NCBI GenBank assembly: GCA_035559795.1
Contig: DATMAR010000003.1
Location: 1 to 64,000, forward strand
Origin: Fimbriimonadales bacterium
Lineage (GTDB): Bacteria; Armatimonadota; Fimbriimonadia; Fimbriimonadales; ATM1
Length of the DNA: 64,000 nucleotides
Direction: 5' to 3'
The notes beneath the pieces are model-generated. The model made no database searches. It was given only the letters and a program-made list of their open reading frames with translations, and was not told the DNA's origin. Shown here piece after piece: positions 51,519 through 59,494 of this stretch (position 1 is the stretch's first letter; each line of letters opens with the position of its first letter). A program made the translations under genes and the position numbers.

Positions 51519-52376
51519 ATGGAATTGAAAATTCTTTTAGTCGGAGGTTCGGGGCTTTTAGGCAGTGATTTGCTCGAGGCATTCCGAAAAAAAGGTTGGA
51601 ATGTTATCGCGCCTTCTCATGAGGAGTTGGACATCACCGATACTCGCTCCGTCGAAAGTTTTTCTTTATTCGAACAGCCGAATTGGATTGTGAATGCGGC
51701 GGGATTTACCGCGGTAAACGAAGCGGAGTCCGAAGGATATCGAGTCATTATGGTCAATGCGTTCGGAGCGCTTATGCTCGCACGCTTTGCGCGTGATTTC
51801 AATGCGCGATTTCTGCACATGAGCACGGATTACGTTTTCGATGGAAAAAGCGACCGACCGTATCGTGAAACTGACGCATGCAATCCCATTAATCTTTATG
51901 GATTAAGCAAATGGCACGGAGAGCGCATGGTACAAGAAGAAAATCCAGAGGCGCTCATCATTCGCACAGCGTGGTTATTCGGAAAAAACGGGGATTGTTT
52001 TCCTAAAAGGATTTTGAACGCTGCGAAGAAGGAGAAGAGTTTGAAAGTGGTGAATGACCAAATCGGAAGCCCCACCTATACGGTGGATCTTGCCGATGTG
52101 ATAACGAAAATCATCGAACTTTCGCCTGAGGGGGGGATTTATCATGTGGTCAATCAAGGACAAGCGAGTTGGTTCGATTTAGCGAAGGCAACACTCGACT
52201 CTGCCGGCATTTCCATTTCCTTGGAGCCTATTTCGAGCGAAGAGCGACATGACGCTGCGCGAAGGCCTGCTTATAGCGTTCTCGACACATCGAAGTATCA
52301 ATCTTTAGGATTCGAACCTCTTCCGCATTGGCGGGATGCAGTAGCGAGGTTCGTTCGCGAAGTTTACAGTGAATAG
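51519..52376 (+). CDS. rfbD: dTDP-4-dehydrorhamnose reductase
   Basis: 285 residues, extended SDR. The Rossmann motif VGGSGLLGSDLLEAF (8-22) precedes DITDTRSVESF, NAAGFTAVNEAE, MSTDYVFDG, PINLYGLSKWHGE (catalytic Tyr/Lys) and RTAWLFG, then a C-terminal substrate domain. It completes dTDP-L-rhamnose synthesis, a donor for surface glycans; the GT2 genes at 29.6-31.3 kb are candidate users. It lacks a ribosome site, but TATAAA ends 7 nt before the ATG, so it may have its own leaderless promoter inside trpA. Confidence 0.93.
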   Translation: MELKILLVGGSGLLGSDLLEAFRKKGWNVIAPSHEELDITDTRSVESFSLFEQPNWIVNAAGFTAVNEAESEGYRVIMVNAFGALMLARFARDFNARFLHMSTDYVFDGKSDRPYRETDACNPINLYGLSKWHGERMVQEENPEALIIRTAWLFGKNGDCFPKRILNAAKKEKSLKVVNDQIGSPTYTVDLADVITKIIELSPEGGIYHVVNQGQASWFDLAKATLDSAGISISLEPISSEERHDAARRPAYSVLDTSKYQSLGFEPLPHWRDAVARFVREVYSE

Positions 52377-52395
52377 CTGGACGGTTTTTTTGACC

Positions 52396-52433
52396 ACTCC
52401 CTTAAAGGTTCCCCCTGCTTCGCAAGGGGAACC
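52396..52433 (+). repeat. Hairpin repeat family B, copy 4
   Basis: CTCCCTTAAA lead and GGTTCCCC/GGGGAACC arms around CTGCTTCGCAA. No T-run follows. Confidence 0.65.
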
Positions 52434-52601
52434 GATTACGCAGAGAAGCTTCGAGACTAAAATAGATATAAAGCATCGGAACTACAAGGATACGAAAGAA
52501 AAAGCAGCGTAATGGGATGCAATTTTCCTTTGAACTTCATATGCTCGAAATGGCTTATGCGATACATCGAGATTACAAGTTTATATATCGAGTCAAAAAA
52601 T

Positions 52602-52982
52602 TCATGGGGAAAATGGATGCGGTAAGAGTTCCGACAAAGAAAATGTCGAGATTTTTCTATCAGAATCCACGAGAATCACCGCTGCATTTTCGCTTGCGAA
52701 CTCTTGCAAAACCTGTAAGCAAGCCCCGCAAGGGAAAGCGCCTTTCGGCGACGCGACAGCGATCATCTTCCATTTTTTACAACCGTTCGAGAGCATCGTT
52801 CCGATTGCGTTTCGTTCTGCGCAAATCGTCAAGCCATACGAAGCGTTTTCCACATTACACGCCGAATAAATTTTATCATCCTCGCCCAAAACCGCTGCGC
52901 CGACGGCATGCTTCGAATAGGGACAATATGCTAAATCCCTCACCTGAATCGCGGCATGGACAGTTTCTTCTCGTTTTGTCAT
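52602..52982 (-). CDS. cdd: Cytidine deaminase
   Basis: A 126-residue homotetrameric type. YCPYSKHAVGAAVLGEDDKIYSACNVENASYG is the substrate-binding region, and zinc is held by C54 with catalytic E56 in ICAERNA and by PCGACLQVL (C85, C88). It deaminates cytidine and deoxycytidine in pyrimidine salvage. The start overlaps the mutS2 stop by 4 nt (ATGA), so it is expressed as the second gene of the mutS2 unit. Confidence 0.95.
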   Translation of the reverse strand: MTKREETVHAAIQVRDLAYCPYSKHAVGAAVLGEDDKIYSACNVENASYGLTICAERNAIGTMLSNGCKKWKMIAVASPKGAFPCGACLQVLQEFASENAAVILVDSDRKISTFSLSELLPHPFSP

Positions 52983-55369
52983 TTCAAATCCACGATCGTA
53001 ACTCCGACCCCCCCTTCGTATATATCTCCTTCTCGGAATTTTGCCACTTCATTGCGCGATTTCAGGAAATCATGCACCATCTTTTTGAGCGTTCCCGTTC
53101 CTTTTCCATGAACGATACGTATTCTCGGCACTCCTGCGAGAATCGCTTCGTCGAAAAACCTTTCCAAAGCCTCTCGCGCATCTTCGAACCGCATTTTTCG
53201 GAGCGATATTTCCATGGGCGCTTCCCCTCTAACCCACTTCCCTGCACCAGGGGTACTTCCCCTTTCGTGAGTGGCTTGCGAGGGGCGAGCCTCTTTCTCA
53301 TAAGTTTTCAAATCCGACATTTTTGCATGAACCCGAGCGATACCAATTTGTACGACGACTTCCCCCCCCTTTTTAATCTCGACGACCGTACCCGGCTGTG
53401 AATAACCGCGAACTCCCACGAGGGTTCCTGGTTCTATTTTCGAGATGTCTTTCGTATCTGGCTCGAGCTCTGCTTCTGCATCTTCGAGTCGGTTGCGGAA
53501 ATCTTGGAGTTCTTTCTCGACTGTTTTCGCTTCTGCGATGATTTCTTCTCGCGTTTGGCTATTTGTAACAGTTTTGAGGCGCTCGAGCAGTTCACGATAA
53601 CGTTCGCGGGCTTCTCGGATTATCTGTGCCAAAGACTCTTCCATCTGCGCTCGCGTTTTCTGCATTTTTTCTAGCCATTTTTGCCTTTCCGTTTCGAAAC
53701 GACGTTCTTTCTCCTCCAATTCTTTTCGCAAATTTTCGATGCGCTGCTTTTCCTCTCTCGTTTCTCGAACGAGGTTATCGAGCGCATAAGAAGTTTCACG
53801 TTCTTGTAAAAACTCTTCTCCTGCAAATCGCTCTGCGCTCGCTATCACCTCTTCGGGGATTCCGTATCTTAGCGAAATCTCCATCGCATGACTCGCACCG
53901 GAGGCTCCGGGGATGATTCTAAAGGTCGGTTGAAGAGTTTCGACATCGAATTCCATTGCGGCGCAAGCGAAACGTTCGCTCGCCTGCGCGAAGTTTTTAA
54001 CTTCACCGTAATGCGTGGATGCGGCGACGATTGCCCCTCTGTTGTGCAAAGAATCGAGAAAGGCTTTCGCGAGCGCCCCCCCTTCGCGAGGGTCGGTGCC
54101 TGCTCCGATTTCATCGAGAATCACCAAATCCCCTTTTTGTACGCCATGGAATATCTCGGCGATGTTTTTGAGATGCGCGCTAAAGGTCGAAAGGGACTGC
54201 TGTAAACTTTGTTCGTCTCCGATATCCGCCCATACATTGTGAAAGGGTCCGTATTTGATTTCTCGAGCAGGTGGAAAGATTCCACAACCGATCATGAGCG
54301 CATAGAGACCTAATAGTTTCAATGTTACGGTCTTCCCCCCCGTATTCGGACCGCTTAGAAGAAGAGACTTCGAGTGCTCCCCCACAGAAATCGTTAGCGG
54401 AACGGATTTTTCTCGAGGGATAAGCGGATGATGCCCCTCCCGAACCACGAGCAAATGTCCATCGGAAAGGTTAGGGGGGGCTGCGTTGCGGTCATCGGCA
54501 TAGCGCGCCTTCGCAAAAATACCATCTAAGTCTCCTAAAACATCCATTCCCGATAAAATCTCTTCGGAATGCCCCCCCACTGCGCTCGAAAGTTCCGAAA
54601 GAATTCTCTCCGTCTCCTCTCTTTCCAGTGCCTCCAATTCCCTCAATCGGTTTCCCTCTTCTACGATGGATTGCGGTTCGATAAAAAGAGTCTGACCCGA
54701 TGCACTCGCATCATGCACGATTCCCGGTACTTTGCTTTTGTATTGCGCTTTTACGGGAATCACGTATCGCCCGTCCCGAACCGTGTAAATCGGTTCTTGC
54801 AAATAAGTGCGGTACGAACCCGAAATCATAGACTGCAAACGAGACATCAGCTTCCGCTGCTGAGAATTGCGTTCCGAACGAATTTTTTTCAAAGTCGGAC
54901 TTGCATCATCGAGCACTTCCCCTTCCGGAGTAACGCTTCGCTGAATTCTTTTTTGCAAATCGGGCAAATACGGTAAGCCGATGGCGAGTTTTTTAAGATT
55001 CGGTGCGGAATCTAATTTCGCGAAAAACCGTGATACATTCCCCATCGCCTCGAGCGTTTCGCCGATGCGAAATAACTCTTCCGCAGGCACTACTGCTCCT
55101 TTCGCTGCGTCAGAAACAGAACGGCGTACATCCCGAGCCATGCCGTATTCGGGAATCTCCGAAGCGCGTAGTAACTCCAACGCCTCTCGCGTCTGTTCGA
55201 TTCGAAGCGAAATTAAAGAGGCATCAAAAGTGGGTCTTATATCGAGAATTTTTTCCGAGCCTAACCCCGTGCGGCAAAATTCAGCCACTTGCGCAAGAAC
55301 GCTTGCGAGTTCGAGTTTTTCTTCTGCGTGAGAGCGCTTCGAGCCCACGCTCTTGATTGTACAGCGCAT
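52979..55369 (-). CDS. mutS2: Endonuclease MutS2
   Basis: 796 residues from ATG 55369; longer in-frame starts would run into fabD on the other strand and add an unlikely leader. After a core/lever region (EEKLELASVLAQVAEFCRTGLGSEKI, VRDGRYVIPVK), the ATPase has LLLSGPNTGGKTVTLKLLGLYALM, DEIGAGTDPREGG (Walker B) and STHYGEVKNFA. A coiled coil (EEKQRIENLRKELEEKERRFETE) leads to a KOW-like segment and a C-terminal Smr domain with HGKGTG. MutS2 suppresses recombination and rescues collided ribosomes in other species. Overlaps cdd by 4 nt. Confidence 0.95.
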   Translation of the reverse strand: MRCTIKSVGSKRSHAEEKLELASVLAQVAEFCRTGLGSEKILDIRPTFDASLISLRIEQTREALELLRASEIPEYGMARDVRRSVSDAAKGAVVPAEELFRIGETLEAMGNVSRFFAKLDSAPNLKKLAIGLPYLPDLQKRIQRSVTPEGEVLDDASPTLKKIRSERNSQQRKLMSRLQSMISGSYRTYLQEPIYTVRDGRYVIPVKAQYKSKVPGIVHDASASGQTLFIEPQSIVEEGNRLRELEALEREETERILSELSSAVGGHSEEILSGMDVLGDLDGIFAKARYADDRNAAPPNLSDGHLLVVREGHHPLIPREKSVPLTISVGEHSKSLLLSGPNTGGKTVTLKLLGLYALMIGCGIFPPAREIKYGPFHNVWADIGDEQSLQQSLSTFSAHLKNIAEIFHGVQKGDLVILDEIGAGTDPREGGALAKAFLDSLHNRGAIVAASTHYGEVKNFAQASERFACAAMEFDVETLQPTFRIIPGASGASHAMEISLRYGIPEEVIASAERFAGEEFLQERETSYALDNLVRETREEKQRIENLRKELEEKERRFETERQKWLEKMQKTRAQMEESLAQIIREARERYRELLERLKTVTNSQTREEIIAEAKTVEKELQDFRNRLEDAEAELEPDTKDISKIEPGTLVGVRGYSQPGTVVEIKKGGEVVVQIGIARVHAKMSDLKTYEKEARPSQATHERGSTPGAGKWVRGEAPMEISLRKMRFEDAREALERFFDEAILAGVPRIRIVHGKGTGTLKKMVHDFLKSRNEVAKFREGDIYEGGVGVTIVDLK

Positions 55370-55383
55370 AAGCAAAAAGCGGG

Positions 55384-55389
55384 TATATC
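55384..55389 (+). promoter_or_regulatory. Possible -10 for fabD
   Basis: TATATC ends 10 nt before the fabD ATG, which lacks a ribosome site. The whole mutS2-fabD spacer is only 30 nt. Confidence 0.35.
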
Positions 55390-55399
55390 CTTTTCTCGA

Positions 55400-56374
55400 A
55401 TGGAAAAGGATTTTCTTGCCGTACTTTTCCCTGGCCAAGGCTCTCAAACTCCAGGGATGGGTCGTGATTTTTATGAAAATAGCGAAATAGCCAGAGAGAT
55501 TTTCGAAATCGTAAAGGAAGCAACAGGCATAACCGTTGCAAGTCTTTGTTTTCAAAGTGATGAAGAAAAGTTGCGAGAAACCCAAAACGCGCAAATTGCC
55601 TTATTTACGACCTCCGTTGCTACATACAAGACCTGGGAGGAAGCCCAAAAGGAACGAAAACAAATTTTCGCCCCAATCTGTATGGCAGGGCACAGTGTGG
55701 GGGAATTCTCCGCGCTCACGTGCGCTGGATATTTATCTATCGAAGATGGGGCTCGTTTGGTGCAAAAACGGGGTGATTTAATGGCGCGCGCGGGTGCACT
55801 TAGGGTCGGAGCGATGGCTGCGGTAATCGGTCTGCCCGATGACGCGGTCGAAAAAGTTTGTCAAAGAATCTCAGTCCCAGGGAGAGAAGTCGTGCCAGCG
55901 AATTACAATTGTCCTGGGCAGGTCGTGATTTCCGGGGATAGACCCGCCGTAGTAGAGGCGATGGATAAACTCATCGAGTTGGGTGGTCGATGTGTCCCTT
56001 TGAATGTGAGTGGTGCATTCCATTCCCCATTGATGAAAGAAGCCCAGGAGGCATTCCGGACAGCTTTAGAAGGTGTTCACTTTCTAAAGCCTCACCGTGA
56101 GATCCCCGTGGTGAGCAACGTTACTGCAACACCGGTAGACGATCCAGAGGCGTGGAAAGAACTCTTAGAACAACAACTCGTTTCTCCTGTTCTTTGGGCA
56201 GAATCCATGCGAACGATGGAAAGAATGGGAGCCGAGATTTTCATCGAATGTGGACCTGGCAAAGTGCTGTGCGGCCTTTTGAGAAGAACGCTTTCTTCTG
56301 CTAAATGCTTTTCGCTTTCTAAATACGAGGACATCCAAAATACTTTGAATGCCATTTCCGAGGTGCGTAATTGA
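55400..56374 (+). CDS. fabD: Malonyl-CoA:ACP transacylase
   Basis: 324 residues from ATG 55400 (MEKDFLAVLFPGQGSQ). Motifs: PGQGSQTPGMG, the nucleophile S99 in MAGHSVGEFSAL, QKRGDLMARAG, and a histidine in VSGAFHSPLM. It loads malonyl onto ACP at the start of type II fatty-acid synthesis. First gene of fabD-fabG-acpP-fabF. Its stop overlaps the fabG start (TTGA), giving translational coupling. No fabH or plsX is nearby. Confidence 0.95.
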   Translation: MEKDFLAVLFPGQGSQTPGMGRDFYENSEIAREIFEIVKEATGITVASLCFQSDEEKLRETQNAQIALFTTSVATYKTWEEAQKERKQIFAPICMAGHSVGEFSALTCAGYLSIEDGARLVQKRGDLMARAGALRVGAMAAVIGLPDDAVEKVCQRISVPGREVVPANYNCPGQVVISGDRPAVVEAMDKLIELGGRCVPLNVSGAFHSPLMKEAQEAFRTALEGVHFLKPHREIPVVSNVTATPVDDPEAWKELLEQQLVSPVLWAESMRTMERMGAEIFIECGPGKVLCGLLRRTLSSAKCFSLSKYEDIQNTLNAISEVRN

Positions 56375-57111
56375 GTTTAGAAGGAAAAGTTGCAATCATT
56401 ACTGGTGCCAGCAGAGGAATCGGGAAGGAAATTGCTATAGCCTTAGCGAGAGAAGGAGCTGATGTCGCCTGCATCGCGAAAACCGTCGAGGCACTGGAAA
56501 AAACTATCAATGAAATCACGAGCCTGAACAAGAAAGCTTTAGCGCTCGCTTGCGACGTCGGGGTAAGCGAAGAGACTGCCAAGTCAGTCGAGCAGGTTCT
56601 TCAGTCTTTCGGTCGAATCGATATTTTGATAAACAACGCTGGCATCACCCGTGACAATTTGATTCTTCGTATGAAGGACGAAGATTGGGACGAAGTAATA
56701 CGTGTCAACCTCAAAGGCGCTTTTCACATGATTCGCGAGGTAGCGAAGCCGATGTTAAAGGCAAGATATGGACGAATCGTGAATATCACGAGCATCGTAG
56801 GTATCAGTGGACAAGTCGGGCAAGCGAACTATGCGGCAAGCAAAGCAGGTCTTATCGGATTGACAAAGGCAGTTGCGAAAGAATTAGGTGGACGTGGTAT
56901 CACTTGTAACGCAGTCGCCCCCGGGTTCATCGAGAGCGACATGACTCGTGGGTTGGGTCAGGAAATGCGAGAAGAAATCATTAAACGGACGCCATTAGGT
57001 AGGCTTGGAACAGCCGAAGATGTCACTGGCGCAGTGGTCTTTCTTTCAGGAGACAGCGCCAGGTATATCACAGGACAGGTTTTAATAGTCGATGGAGGCT
57101 TAACCCTTTGA
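56371..57111 (+). CDS. fabG: 3-oxoacyl-[ACP] reductase (TTG start)
   Basis: 246 residues starting with TTG 56371, which overlaps the fabD stop by 4 nt and has AGGTG about 6 nt upstream. SDR motifs: TGASRGIG (11-18), NNAG (88-91), S141, Y154 and K158 in YAASK. The C-terminal PLGRLGTAEDVTGAVVFLSGD and ITGQVLIVDGG are typical of FabG. It reduces 3-oxoacyl-ACP with NADPH, the second reaction of each elongation cycle. Confidence 0.96.
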   Translation: MSLEGKVAIITGASRGIGKEIAIALAREGADVACIAKTVEALEKTINEITSLNKKALALACDVGVSEETAKSVEQVLQSFGRIDILINNAGITRDNLILRMKDEDWDEVIRVNLKGAFHMIREVAKPMLKARYGRIVNITSIVGISGQVGQANYAASKAGLIGLTKAVAKELGGRGITCNAVAPGFIESDMTRGLGQEMREEIIKRTPLGRLGTAEDVTGAVVFLSGDSARYITGQVLIVDGGLTL

Positions 57112-57174
57112 GGATACTAAGCACCGTTTTCGAAGTCACCAAAAACAAAAATAAAAAAAGAGAGGTGAGTTTCA

Positions 57175-57420
57175 ATGGATAATATTTTCGAGCGTGTAAA
57201 AGAAGTCATCGTTGCCGAATTGGCGTGCAAGGAGGAGGATGTAACTCCGGATGCGCGTTTCGTGGAAGATTTAGGCGCAGATTCATTGGATGTCGTCCAA
57301 CTAGTCATGGTTTTAGAGGATAAATTTCAAATCGACATCCCCGACGAAGACGTCGAACGTTTGCGTACAGTGGACGACGTCGTTAACTACATTCAACAAA
57401 AAGTCGGGGTCGAAGCCTAA
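57175..57420 (+). CDS. acpP: Acyl carrier protein
   Basis: 81 residues, acidic. The phosphopantetheine site is S37 in DLGADSLDVVQLVM. AGAGGTGAG lies 5-12 nt before the ATG. It carries growing acyl chains for the neighbouring Fab enzymes. It stands between fabG and fabF, the standard order, with 63 nt and 42 nt spacers. Confidence 0.97.
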   Translation: MDNIFERVKEVIVAELACKEEDVTPDARFVEDLGADSLDVVQLVMVLEDKFQIDIPDEDVERLRTVDDVVNYIQQKVGVEA

Positions 57421-57462
57421 AATAAAAATAGGAATATCTTCAAGAATAGGAATTTCTTCTCC

Positions 57463-58740
57463 ATGATGCGAGAAAGAGACCCTGCAGAACGGGTCGTTGT
57501 AACGGGTCTTGGCGCGATTTCGCCTATCGGAAACGACGTCGAAACATTTTGGAGAAATGCTCTTTCCGGGAAAAACGGCATCGGAAAAATAACATTTTTC
57601 GATGCGTCTCGTTTCGCATGCAAAATTGCAGGTGAAGTCAAAGATTTCGATCCATCTGTTTTTCTCGATGCAAAGGAGGCGCGCAGATTGACGCGTTTCA
57701 TTCAATTCGCAGTCGCCGCAAGCGATATGGCGATTCGTAACGCATGCTTGGATCTGGAAAGCGAAGACAGAAACCGAATCGGCGTGCTTATCGGGTCGGG
57801 AATCGGAGGGTTGGATATACTTACCGAAAATCTGAGAAGGCTTTTTTCCGATGGACCCGATAAAGTCTCTCCGTTTTTAGTTCCTTATATGATTCCCGAT
57901 ATGGCGAGTGGTTACGTTTCGATTCGTTACAATTTGAAAGGTCCGAACAGTTGTGTCGTAACGGCGTGCAGCACAGGGGCGAACGCAATCGGCGATGCTG
58001 CGGCAATTATCAAACGCGGGGAAGCGGACGTGATGATTGCAGGGGGGGTTGAAGCGCCTATCGTGGAAATTTCATTGGGGGGGTTCTCCGCTGCTCGCGC
58101 ATTGAGCACGAGAAACGATGACCCGGAACACGCAAGTAGACCTTTCGATGCAAAACGCGATGGTTTCGTGATGAGTGAAGGTGCAGGGATTCTGGTATTG
58201 GAATCATTAAGCCATGCACGAGAAAGAAATGCAAAAATTTTCGCAGAAGTCGTAGGCTATGCACAAACTGCCGACGCGTTTCACATCACGCAACCCGAAC
58301 CGAGCGCAGACGGAGCGGCTCGTTCTATGGCATTGGCAATGAAGTATGCTTCTTTGAATCCAGAAGACATCACGTATATCAACGCTCATGGCACTAGCAC
58401 GCCTTACAACGACCGATTGGAAACGCTCGCAATCAAAAAAGTATTCGGCGAACATGCGTACAAAGTACCCATTAGCAGTACGAAATCCATGATTGGGCAT
58501 TCCCTCGGTGCGGCTGGGGCTTTGGAATCCATCGTGTGCATCAAAGCCTTGCAAGAAAACTGGATTCCGCCGACAATCAATTATGAATTTCCAGATCCTG
58601 AATGCGACCTGGATTATGTTCCGAACAAGGCTCGACAAACGGAGATGCGTTTCGCAATGAAGAATTCTTTCGGTTTCGGAGGTCACAACGCAACTTTGAT
58701 ATTCGCTAAGGCGGGATTGCTCGATGGAACAAATGACTAA
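57463..58740 (+). CDS. fabF: 3-oxoacyl-[ACP] synthase II
   Basis: 425 residues, full-length KAS II. Catalytic C169 in VTACSTGANAIGDA, histidines in NAHGTSTPYND and SMIGHSLGAAGALES, and the C-terminal NSFGFGGHNATLIF. A double ATG at the start (57463 or 57466). It condenses malonyl-ACP with acyl-ACP. Two Gly-Gly pairs are written with runs of seven G. The end overlaps the following membrane-protein gene by 17 nt. Confidence 0.96.
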   Translation: MMRERDPAERVVVTGLGAISPIGNDVETFWRNALSGKNGIGKITFFDASRFACKIAGEVKDFDPSVFLDAKEARRLTRFIQFAVAASDMAIRNACLDLESEDRNRIGVLIGSGIGGLDILTENLRRLFSDGPDKVSPFLVPYMIPDMASGYVSIRYNLKGPNSCVVTACSTGANAIGDAAAIIKRGEADVMIAGGVEAPIVEISLGGFSAARALSTRNDDPEHASRPFDAKRDGFVMSEGAGILVLESLSHARERNAKIFAEVVGYAQTADAFHITQPEPSADGAARSMALAMKYASLNPEDITYINAHGTSTPYNDRLETLAIKKVFGEHAYKVPISSTKSMIGHSLGAAGALESIVCIKALQENWIPPTINYEFPDPECDLDYVPNKARQTEMRFAMKNSFGFGGHNATLIFAKAGLLDGTND

Positions 58741-59152
58741 GGATTACAGTGCATCGAAAAGAAAGGCTTACTTCTTTTTTACAATCGGTTGGATATTGAC
58801 TTTGGTGAACCTTTTCGGAGTCGCATGGGCGATCTATCTTCCTTTCGATTTGAGCACGCGCATAGATAGATTCGGCGGATTGTTTTTCTTCGACGAGCAA
58901 GGACGTTACGCCCTTTGGATGTCTCTCGCTCTTTTGGGTTTTTCGATTCTCGCAATATTAGAGATTCTTTTCACGAATAAAATTGTCATCAAACTCGTAG
59001 ATGACATTCCGGAAACGTATTACGCCGAATCCGCATTTCGGCTCGCTTATATCACCTCTTGGGTTACGGTGATATTCTGCATGACTTCCTTCATGTACGA
59101 CATTCGCTTCGCCAGAGACTGGCTGAAGATTTACGAACAAATACAGAGGTAG
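58724..59152 (+). CDS. Three-helix membrane protein of unknown function
   Basis: 142 residues. Three transmembrane helices at about 16-38 (FFFTIGWILTLVNLFGVAWAIYL), 62-85 (LWMSLALLGFSILAILEILF) and 105-125 (LAYITSWVTVIFCMTSFMYDI). Not recognised. It overlaps fabF by 17 nt, so it is co-expressed with the fatty-acid genes; a link to lipid metabolism is only inferred from position. Confidence 0.6.
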   Translation: MEQMTKDYSASKRKAYFFFTIGWILTLVNLFGVAWAIYLPFDLSTRIDRFGGLFFFDEQGRYALWMSLALLGFSILAILEILFTNKIVIKLVDDIPETYYAESAFRLAYITSWVTVIFCMTSFMYDIRFARDWLKIYEQIQR

Positions 59153-59170
59153 CTACGCTTTCGCTTATAA

Positions 59171-59196
59171 GCCTCAACTGCAGGAGCAGTTGAGGC
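59171..59196. repeat. Hairpin repeat family A, copy 5
   Basis: GCCTCAACTGC arm, AGGA centre, GCAGTTGAGGC arm; inverted centre relative to the 8220 copy. No T-run follows. Confidence 0.75.
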
Positions 59197-59203
59197 ATCG
59201 AAA

Positions 59204-59225
59204 GTAGGAGCGCCGTAAGGCGCGA
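59204..59225 (+). repeat. REP-like palindrome (family C, copy 7)
   Basis: The cleanest copy: GTAG head, GAGCGCC, GTAA loop, GGCGCGA end. Confidence 0.8.
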
Positions 59226-59279
59226 TAAGATAATTATTTATAAACAAACCAACCACTAAGAATGGCAAACCAACATATA

Positions 59280-59304
59280 CGTTCCCAAACAGATTTTGGG
59301 AACG
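59280..59304. repeat. Hairpin repeat family D, copy 2
   Basis: CGTTCCCAAA and TTTTGGGAACG arms, matching the 8289 copy. Confidence 0.6.
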
Positions 59305-59334
59305 AGAATCAGATGCTTATGCTCTCGCTTATAA

Positions 59335-59360
59335 GCCTCAACTGCAGGAGCAGTTGAGGC
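59335..59360. repeat. Hairpin repeat family A, copy 6
   Basis: Identical to copy 5, including the flanking TATAA and ATCGAAA. Part of a direct duplication. Confidence 0.75.
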
Positions 59361-59494
59361 ATCGAAAACCGTTTTTGCAGAATGATTCCTTCAAGAATTC
59401 CTTAGTATGGTACGTGCTCGAGCAAATTCTTCAATAAAGGTTGGGTATGCGCTTGGGCAGTTTCCTTAAAAATAATAAAAATCCCGATTTCTTA

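Larger units (their letters stand above)
59153..59494. other. Repeat-rich gene-free spacer
   Basis: No gene is seen. A segment of about 40 nt including CGCTTATAA and a full family A hairpin occurs twice, 164 nt apart, with REP-like copy 7 and a family D hairpin between. Confidence 0.7.

Noticed and set aside
52517-53401. Plus-strand frame of 294 codons opposite cdd and mutS2
   Set aside because: Antisense to two clear genes; rich in Ser/Arg/Phe with no recognisable domain.
55370-55594. Longer mutS2 start at 55594
   Set aside because: It would add 75 residues without MutS2 similarity and overlap the fabD coding region on the opposite strand.
59171-59360. Family A hairpins at 59171 and 59335 as terminators for the membrane-protein gene
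   Set aside because: Neither is followed by a T-run on the plus strand, and the duplicated flanks indicate a repeat element.
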